64,000 nucleotides of DNA. Source: Eutypella sp. D-1 (lineage: Eukaryota > Ascomycota > Sordariomycetes > Xylariales > Diatrypaceae). Shown one piece after another: positions 57,839 through 64,000 of this stretch (within the stretch, counting starts at the first letter, position 1; each line of letters begins with the position of its first letter). The translations under genes and the position numbers were made by a program. The stretch spans positions 1,922,001 to 1,986,000 of the forward strand of contig JAJTTP010000007.1 of the NCBI GenBank assembly GCA_023313575.1, read 5' to 3'. The notes under the pieces were generated by a model, which was given only the letters and a program-made list of their open reading frames with translations, did not search any database and was not told the origin of the DNA.

Positions 57839-58881
57839 GTTTGCGTCGTGTTGCTGAGATCCTCTATACCGGTGGGTGGTGGGTTGGTGGTGGTGGCTAT
57901 GGTTGAGGGTAGAGGCATAAGGGGGGACCTTTAAGAACACGGGCTGACAACCTGGAAGCTTGAGAGGTACTTAATCGAGTTACTTTGACGGTTGAACTGG
58001 AGGTTACAAATTGGGTATGCTGATTGGTTCCAATAGTTCAGCCACACCAGCCCACTTTGAATTCTCGATGCTTAAGTTAATGCACCGCCACATGGAATTA
58101 TGTGAGCTAGCGCGAGGCTCCCATTATCATGATAGCATCCATGGATGCCCAGCTGCGGGTACGTACCTCTTTGTCCAGGTGATTCCGCGCTGCCGCCGCG
58201 CTTGGAATTTATTTTGATAAGAGCTAGAGCTTCGAGGCAACAGCAATCCTTATCACCGGGTAGGTAATTCTTGCAGCTGACAGGGCAACGCAGCTATCTC
58301 ATTGGAGGAAAGCTCCTATTCAACCTTCCATACTGTACCTAAGTACCTATAGTTTAGGTACCTAGCTGGAGTATATTGACAATCTTCAATTTGTAAGGTT
58401 GAATTTACTTTACAACATAACACAACATACCTGACCTCTACAACCTCATTCGGACTTGGCCATTTATACCCAAACCTCAATTGCCCCAATTTACTTTTCC
58501 CTTTTTCTCCCATTACGAAATCCCGAGAAGTAAAAAATCATTGCGATTACGAAACGAGAAGTACACATAAATATTATAGACAGGCAGACCGCAACATGAC
58601 CTGAGACGACTCGAATCAAAATCCATTCTTCGACTTTCTTCCACTCGCTGATTCCAGGGCTCGCCGTCTCATTCTCTGGGGGGAATCCTGCCCTACTATT
58701 TGTCCTACTATTCTTTTCACGAAATAGTACCCGAGCGAGCTCTCTTTTCCCGCCTTTTACACCTTGCCAGGCGCCCTTTTTTTTGTCACCGCAATCCCGC
58801 GCGCGCGCTTCACACAACCAGAAAGAAACCCTCACCACGACAGAGCCCAGCCCTGAGAGAACAATCCTTTAAACAACGTCA
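57839..58881. promoter_or_regulatory. Divergent promoter between NDUFA8 and Nup54/57 genes
   Basis: About 1 kb between divergent start codons. It contains GGTACCTA-type motifs near 58340-58370 and a C/T-rich stretch close to the nucleoporin start. No gene is supported. Confidence 0.4.
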
Positions 58882-60200
58882 ATGTCGCTGTTCGGGCAGC
58901 CTTCGGGCGGATCGGTCTTCGGATCTAACACCGCCACCACTACCACCACCACAACAAACCCCTTTGGCCAGTCTCTAACCAACAATGCCGGGAGTACGAA
59001 CACCGGAAGCCCCTTTGGCCAGCCCGCGAACCAGCAGCAACAGAATAATCAACAGACCAAGCCGAGTCCATTTGGCGGAAGTTTATTCGGCCAGTCCTTT
59101 CAACAACCACAACAGCAACAACAGCAGCAGCAACCAAATGGTGCCGGCGGAAGTCTTTTAGGCGCGAGTCAGCCGGTAGGAGGAGCCCAACCTCTACGCG
59201 CAAGCTTGATCTGGGAGCCCGGTCGCGAATCATCACATAGTAAGTATCCTGGCAAACCAAACACCCGCCTTTCTCATTGCGATGCCCATAGACTGACGAA
59301 CTCCGTCCCACCCCACCGCAATAGACCAAAAACCCATCACGGAGCAGATCGAGGGGATATGGAACAAGTGGAACCCGCAGAACCCGAACACGGTCTTCAA
59401 ATACTACTTCTACAACAAGGTGGAGCAGTCGCGGGTGCCGTTTTACCAGCCGTCGCCGGGCGAGGACCCGCGGGAGTGGGAGCAGGCGGTGCACGACAAG
59501 CCGGCGCCGGGGTACATGCCGGCGCTCGCGACGGGGTTCCGGGCGGTGGCGGAGCGGCTGCTGACGCAGAAGGCGATCCTGGCGCAGTTCAATCAGGCGC
59601 TGCACCAGATCAACGCGCAGCTGGACCAGATCCTGTCGCAGCACGACCTGCAGACCAGCGTGCGCGCCCTCAACGCCCGCCGCCGCCACGCCCTGCTGCG
59701 CCAGCGCTGCCTCGCCCTCGCCAGTAAAGTCCAGGTCCTCCGCAACCGCGGCTACGCCCTCGACAAGGACGAGGACGACCTCAATACCAAGCTCGAGTCC
59801 CTCGACCGCCGCATGTCCGATCCCGCCCTCAGCGCCCGCACCGAGGAGCTCTGGAGCCGCCTCATCCTCCTCCGCGGCTACGCTGACAGCCTGCGCTCCG
59901 AGATTAACGGCCGCGGCGCCGATGCAGCCGATGGCAGTCTTGGCGAGGAGCTCGAGGCCAAGGCTAAGAAGGTGAGATTCAATCCAGAAACCCTCCCTCC
60001 CCTCCTCGTTCTTTTCGTTGGCAGTGGGGAGGAAAGAAAGAAAGACCTGTAATGCGACGGTGATCTGTGCAGTTATGCTAACGATTTCCCAGATTCTCGA
60101 GGACTACGACAAGCAGCTGCAGACCCTCAAGTCCCAGGTTGACGCGATCAAGAAGGACTACGAAGACTGGGAGGCGGACAGGAATCCCCCAGCCAAGTAA
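58882..60200 (+). CDS. NUP57: Nucleoporin Nup54/Nup57 family
   Basis: Exons 58882-59239, 59325-59971 and 60093-60200 (introns 85 and 121 bp) give 370 aa. The N-terminus is an FG-repeat region (MSLFGQPSGGSVFGS, NPFGQS, SPFGQP, SPFGGSLFGQSF) with Thr and Gln runs. After the first intron comes KPITEQIEGIWNKWNPQNP then NTVFKYYFYNKVEQ, the conserved Nup54 domain. The rest is alpha-helical coiled coil (QINAQLDQILSQHD; NTKLESLDRR) ending ILEDYDKQLQTLKSQVDAIK. The protein belongs to the central Nsp1-Nup57-Nup49 (Nup62-Nup58-Nup54) channel complex that forms the pore permeability barrier. It is shorter than the yeast and human members because the FG part is short. The CAG/CAA run at about 59101-59140 may vary in length. 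Confidence 0.94.
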
Positions 60201-61400
60201 ACATACAACTACTACACTTGTTTAATTTTGCTAGCTGTTGGTTTCCATTGCCCTTTTCCTCTTCGGCGGGCGACAGCTAGCTAGGTAGCACGCCGACGTA
60301 TAAAGCGAATAGAGAACCTCGTCTTCGTATACTGCGAGCAGAGAGGGCCGGGCAGGGACGGCGGGGGTCTAGCTTTCAGTTCCTTTCCTTTCCTTTCCTT
60401 GCACGAGGAGGCTGGGTGGGTGGGCATTGTAGATCGTCGGAGGGGCATGGGGGGGAGGGGGGTTCCGAATAACAAATCTAGATGACGGCCTGCCTCCGTG
60501 TATATGTAGCTAGCTAGACGAGGCAGCTGCTGTCGCCGCCCGGGGAGCGAGGATGATGGTTACCTTACCTTACCTTACCTTACCTAAGCAAGGGCGAGGC
60601 GAGGCGAGGACGAACGGACTGCAGGTTAAAAAAAGAGTTTGGCGTTTTTACGGGGAAATGACATTGCGATCTTCTCTTCTCTTCCTCTTTTTCTCACTGT
60701 CTTTGGGGGATCGGATTGTTTCCGCTCCTGTGTTCCATTACCGTGATTTCTCCTTCCGATGGGGGTGTGCCGGTGCCGGTGCACCACACCACGCCACACC
60801 CATACTACTTACTGACTGCATTGACAAAAATACGGGCTTTGTTGGGCTTCTATCCCCCGGGATATCGCAAAAGTTCCCCTTCCCCTTGACCCTGGCTTGG
60901 GATGCCTATATAGCCTCGATGCGAGGATTCACTGCGATCACACACATACACACACACACTTACAGACGAACAGTATACGAACACCCTCTACGTTCATTTT
61001 TGGCTATCCCCGACTCCCTAATCATACAATGCACCGCTAAAAAAAAGCAATCAACCCGTCCCCCCCTCCCCTGCCATAATTTCTTGATAGATATAGGCGC
61101 AGGCGCAGGTATGGATGTTCATGAGTGTAGAATCTTTCGTAATTATCCAGTCTGTAGCGTTTCGCGCCGGTATGATGAGCGATTTGGATCCCCCCTAGCC
61201 CCCCTTCTCTACCCGCTCTTTTTTGTTCGTTCGCTCGCCTAGGATAGTGATCGATTGGAGAGGTGAGGGAGGCTGATGACGAGTGCCTAACCTAACTAGG
61301 TACCTAGCTATAGATAAGGTAGGTAGGTAGCTTGCACCAGCTAAGCCCATCCCATTCATGGGTAGGTAGAACGCAGTTGTTTGTGCCTTTTTTTTTGAGT
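60201..61400. other. Convergent intergenic region with pentamer repeats
   Basis: Between the 3' ends of the nucleoporin and TOM5 genes. It holds (TTCCT)n at about 60379-60400, (TTACC)n at 60560-60585 and a TAGGTACCTAGC palindrome near 61298. A plus-strand frame of 229 codons (60553-61242) is open but crosses simple repeats and has no domain, so I do not call it. Confidence 0.5.
60560..60585. repeat. (TTACC)5 pentanucleotide repeat
   Basis: Five tandem TTACC units. It is one base short of, and different from, the fungal telomere unit TTAGGG, so it is a microsatellite. Confidence 0.75.
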
Positions 61401-61779
61401 CTAGAAGAGACTCGACACGGCGTCGACGACAAAGGGTGCTATGACACCAGGCCGCGGGCGTGCGGGAGGGGGTCAGCCATTGGTACGCAAGATGGCCCGT
61501 AAGCGCGAGGGAGGAAGAGGAGAAGGGGGGGGAGGAGGGGGGGATGGCTTACAGAAGTACAGCACGGCGGCGGTGACGACGAAATTGCGCACGGTGGTGT
61601 TGGCCTCGGCGGAGAGCTGGTCGAGCTCCTCCTTGGAGTACGTGGGCGGCGCGACTGTTATTTTTGCTTGTGTTTAGCGATCCCCGATTGCTATCTACTC
61701 ATATTCTGTGCATATGGAAGTTCCCGTGCGAAATGCAAAGGTCATTCATTAGTTGTGCGCACTTACATCCTCCGAACAT
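61401..61779 (-). CDS. TOM5: Mitochondrial import receptor subunit Tom5
   Basis: Three tiny exons (61767-61779, 61553-61654, 61401-61438) join in phase to 50 aa. The chain begins MFGGFAPPTYSKEELDQLSA, continues with EANTTVRNFVVTAAVLYFSP and ends FVVDAVSSLF. Known fungal Tom5 proteins have about 50 residues, an acidic cytosolic N-terminus and a single C-terminal helix anchored in the outer membrane; this matches in length, layout and the SPFVVDAVS ending. Tom5 is a small subunit of the TOM core that helps pass preproteins to the Tom40 pore. The introns are 112 bp (61655-61766) and 114 bp (61439-61552); donors are GTAAGT and GTAAGC. Because no exon exceeds 102 nt, the gene is invisible to ORF scans. 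Confidence 0.92.
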
Positions 61780-63240
61780 ATTTCCTGGTGGTTGTGCTTT
61801 AGACTTGAGTTGGTTGGTGATGCAATTAAAGTTCAAGGGAATCTATCTGATTATCCTGATTATGGTGCTGGGCTGTGTTCTGAGATATGAGATGCAGGTA
61901 AATGCAGGCAGATGCAGGCAAGATCGATACGACACGATGGACTGACTACTTTCTTTCTTCAGATGACGATGATATCAAATTGTTTATCTTAGCAGCTACC
62001 GACCTAGTTAGTTCTCGTTATCTTATCGCCTAAATCGCACCCCCAACCCCCCTCGCGCTCCCCCCTCCCCCTCCTCCATTGCTGCGGTGCACGCTTAAAA
62101 AAAAGGTCCAGAAATTTTCCGGTTTGCGGACAAGTCTGGCAGTTGCAGTTCATGGCTTTTTTACTGAATAATTACGTACTTCCAATGAAATATGGTCCCA
62201 CCCAGTCGGTCATCGTCGGTTGGGGTCCCGAGGCCACCGGTGGTTTTTCTCAGCGCACTACGGGATTACGGCCGTTGAGGACTATTCCCAGGCTGGTTTT
62301 TCCTACTTAACGTATAGACATTCTATGCAAGGGCTCCTTTTAGATACATCTTGAGGTAGGTAGGTAGCTAAGGTATGTACTGTGAACGGCATTCCCCCCC
62401 GTAAGCCGGTCACATGGGCGCCCCTCCGGGATGAGAGCCCTCAACCGAGAACACCCAGGCAAGAGCTACCTGGCTACCCACCTTACCTGCCGATGGCGTC
62501 GCTAGGTAGGACTTCGTTTTAGGGCTGCGGGTAGGCGGATTGCTCTAAGAGGTTAGAGCATGGTAGAATAAATAACCCACTAGGGTAAAGCCTCAGTCTC
62601 TGGAAAAAACACAAACGTAACGATTGGGCATTGGTCTCTGGAGTGATATTTTTTTATTTTTATGGAGCAAGCAGTGCCGTTTGCTCTCTTTTTTCCCCCT
62701 GTCTCCACCCCCTTATCCTACCTATCCTAATCCCCTTATCTTCAAGCCCATGAGCCGATGGACGGACAACAAAAAATAACTAGCTAGACGATGATCTCAG
62801 GTGATTTCTACTAGGGTCTCCATCTGTAACAAACTCCCTCTACTTGGCTGGAGTCGTGGTTTCTTAATATTTCATGATTGCACATTGAAACCTCCGGGCA
62901 TGTTGGAGAGATTTCATTCCCATCATTGACATCACGAGTCATTTATTCTTCCCAAGACCATACTCTGTGCAGCCTCTGGCTTAGCGCCCCGGCTGGCACT
63001 TGTGTGGAATTCAAGTGTTTTTTTTTTCTTCTTCTCCTCCCTTCACCACCTCCTCTGACAGCCTGTGCCTCTACACCTCAGGCATGAATTGTGGCTTCGC
63101 TCTAATTTGACTACCATTACCTATTTATCCGTCATACACGTCTTAGAATTCTCGGCCATTCACAACGTCTGAACGCCGCGTGGTTCAGCCCGGCTCGGTG
63201 TAAATTCTTCTTGTGAACGGGCCAATTCGGTGCTAGCAAC
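61780..63240. promoter_or_regulatory. Divergent region between TOM5 and glycine decarboxylase
   Basis: About 1.5 kb between divergent start codons, both of mitochondrial-protein genes. No gene is seen. It contains short poly-A/T runs and GGTAGGTAGGTAGC near 62355. A C/T-rich stretch lies at about 63020-63060, 180-220 bp before the glycine decarboxylase start. Confidence 0.45.
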
Positions 63241-64000
63241 ATGGCGAGCTCGATGAGCCGCCTGCCAGGCCGTCTGGGCCGGCTGGCTACTCAATCGCGA
63301 GTTGCATCTTCTTCCCAGCCCCGTCTATCACTCTCTAGGTCCTGGGTGTGCCGCCAATGCAACCACACGCAGGGCAAAGCAGCCGTGGCTGGCTTCAGGG
63401 CTTTTTCGGCTACTTCCGTCGCCCATGCTACGGAGGCTCCTGAAGGAAAGCTTGGACGAATCACATTCGAGCCTGGAACTGAATACCCAAATATAGACGG
63501 GTTCCCGCGTCGTCATATTGGCCCGGACGACAAAGACATCGGCGAAATGCTGAAGGCATTGGACCCTCCGGTAAAGGACTTAGATACCTTCGTTGCCCAG
63601 GTTATTCCATCTGATATCCTCACCAATCATGAGATAGATATCCGTAAAAGTAACATGGATCCTGGCAGTGAATCGATGTTCGCAGATCGTGTAGATCAGA
63701 AATTTCGATATCGACAGTCAATGAGAATCCGTACGTCTTGGGCGGGTAGGGGCTACTACGGTACTCACGTACCCGCTGTCATCAAGCGCAATGTCCTAGA
63801 GAACCCGGCCTGGTACACGAGTTACACCCCTTATCAACCCGAGATCAGCCAGGGCCGCTTGGAGTCTCTGCTAAACTTTCAGACAATGGTTTCAGACCTC
63901 ACCGGTCTCCCAGTTGCAAATTCCAGCTTGCTCGACGAGGGCACCGCGGGCGCTGAAGCTATGACCCTGTCCATGAACGCTCTGTCCACCTCCCGCGCTA
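63241..64000 (+). CDS. GCV2: Glycine dehydrogenase (decarboxylating), P protein, N-terminal part
   Basis: Open from ATG 63241 to the window end (253 codons, no stop), so the gene is cut. Residues 1-70 are Arg/Ser-rich (MASSMSRLPGRLGRLATQSR; FRAFSATSVAHAT), a mitochondrial presequence. The mature part shows FPRRHIGPDDKDIGEML, the conserved P-protein start, then GRGYYGTHVPAVIKRNVLE, AWYTSYTPYQPEISQGRLES and LLNFQTMVSDLTGLPVANSS followed by LLDEGTAGAEAM. The P protein uses pyridoxal phosphate to decarboxylate glycine and passes the aminomethyl group to lipoylated H protein; the catalytic lysine lies beyond the window. Oddity: the stretch between IDIRKSN and GRGYYGT is poorly conserved. Confidence 0.93.
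   Translation, partial: MASSMSRLPGRLGRLATQSRVASSSQPRLSLSRSWVCRQCNHTQGKAAVAGFRAFSATSVAHATEAPEGKLGRITFEPGTEYPNIDGFPRRHIGPDDKDIGEMLKALDPPVKDLDTFVAQVIPSDILTNHEIDIRKSNMDPGSESMFADRVDQKFRYRQSMRIRTSWAGRGYYGTHVPAVIKRNVLENPAWYTSYTPYQPEISQGRLESLLNFQTMVSDLTGLPVANSSLLDEGTAGAEAMTLSMNALSTSRA

Noticed and set aside
60560..60585. Internal telomere-like repeat
   Set aside because: The unit is TTACC, not TTAGGG/CCCTAA.
60553..61242. ORF of 229 codons downstream of the nucleoporin gene
   Set aside because: Begins in a (TTACC)n repeat, crosses C/T tracts and shows no domain; likely 3' intergenic.
63722..63760. GTACGT...GGGTAG as an intron in glycine decarboxylase
   Set aside because: Only 19 bp, too short for splicing, and its removal breaks the frame.

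Overview
The window looks like nuclear DNA of a filamentous ascomycete, probably a Sordariomycete. The genes are split by short introns (mostly 48-164 bp) with GTAAGT-type donors and CTAAC/CTGAC-type branch sites. Coding exons are GC-rich, intergenic DNA is AT-rich and littered with GGTAGGTA / TACCTAGGTA motifs, and a pogo-type transposon carries the C-to-T scars expected of RIP. All assignments come from reading the sequence; no database search was possible.

Layout. At 1-92 is the 3' end of a gene resembling a dynein light intermediate chain. Then come a thioredoxin/SPATA20 (YyaL) family protein (2430-5212, +), a secreted S10 serine carboxypeptidase (8148-9898, +), a TauD-type Fe(II)/2-oxoglutarate dioxygenase (10430-11757, -) and a small signal-peptide/one-TM protein (17297-17803, +). 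The accessory block 20663-33187 holds an alpha/beta hydrolase (-) divergent from a GFA-domain zinc protein (+), a ten-exon APC amino-acid/choline-type permease (-) divergent from a fungal rhodopsin-domain membrane protein (+), and a UbiA prenyltransferase (+) convergent with a PNGase A family glycoprotein amidase (-). A 2245-bp pogo/Fot1-like DNA transposon (33786-36030) has near-perfect ends, a TA target duplication and a transposase with seven in-frame stops. It is followed by a CAP/PR-1-like secreted protein (37380-38394, -).

From about 38.4 to 56.8 kb there is no intact gene. That stretch contains gene corpses (a signal/TM-type surface protein at 47.0-47.8 kb, a C2H2 zinc-finger factor at 52.6-52.9 kb, an unknown fragment at 46.4-46.8 kb), a Copia-like remnant, a 160-bp solo LTR with a 5-bp target duplication, and dispersed repeats. 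Other copies of one repeat lie at 16.3 and 19.5 kb.

The last 7 kb returns to conserved housekeeping genes. These are the complex I subunit NDUFA8 (-) divergent from nucleoporin Nup54/Nup57 (+), the tiny mitochondrial import subunit TOM5 (-), and the start of glycine decarboxylase (+, cut by the window end). Three of these act in or at mitochondria. The window therefore shows two conserved gene-dense ends flanking a repeat-rich, decaying accessory interior. I see no convincing evidence for a wholly new multi-gene system. The most informative items are the RIP-scarred transposon, the solo LTR, the gene relics, and micro-exon genes that ORF-based annotation would miss.
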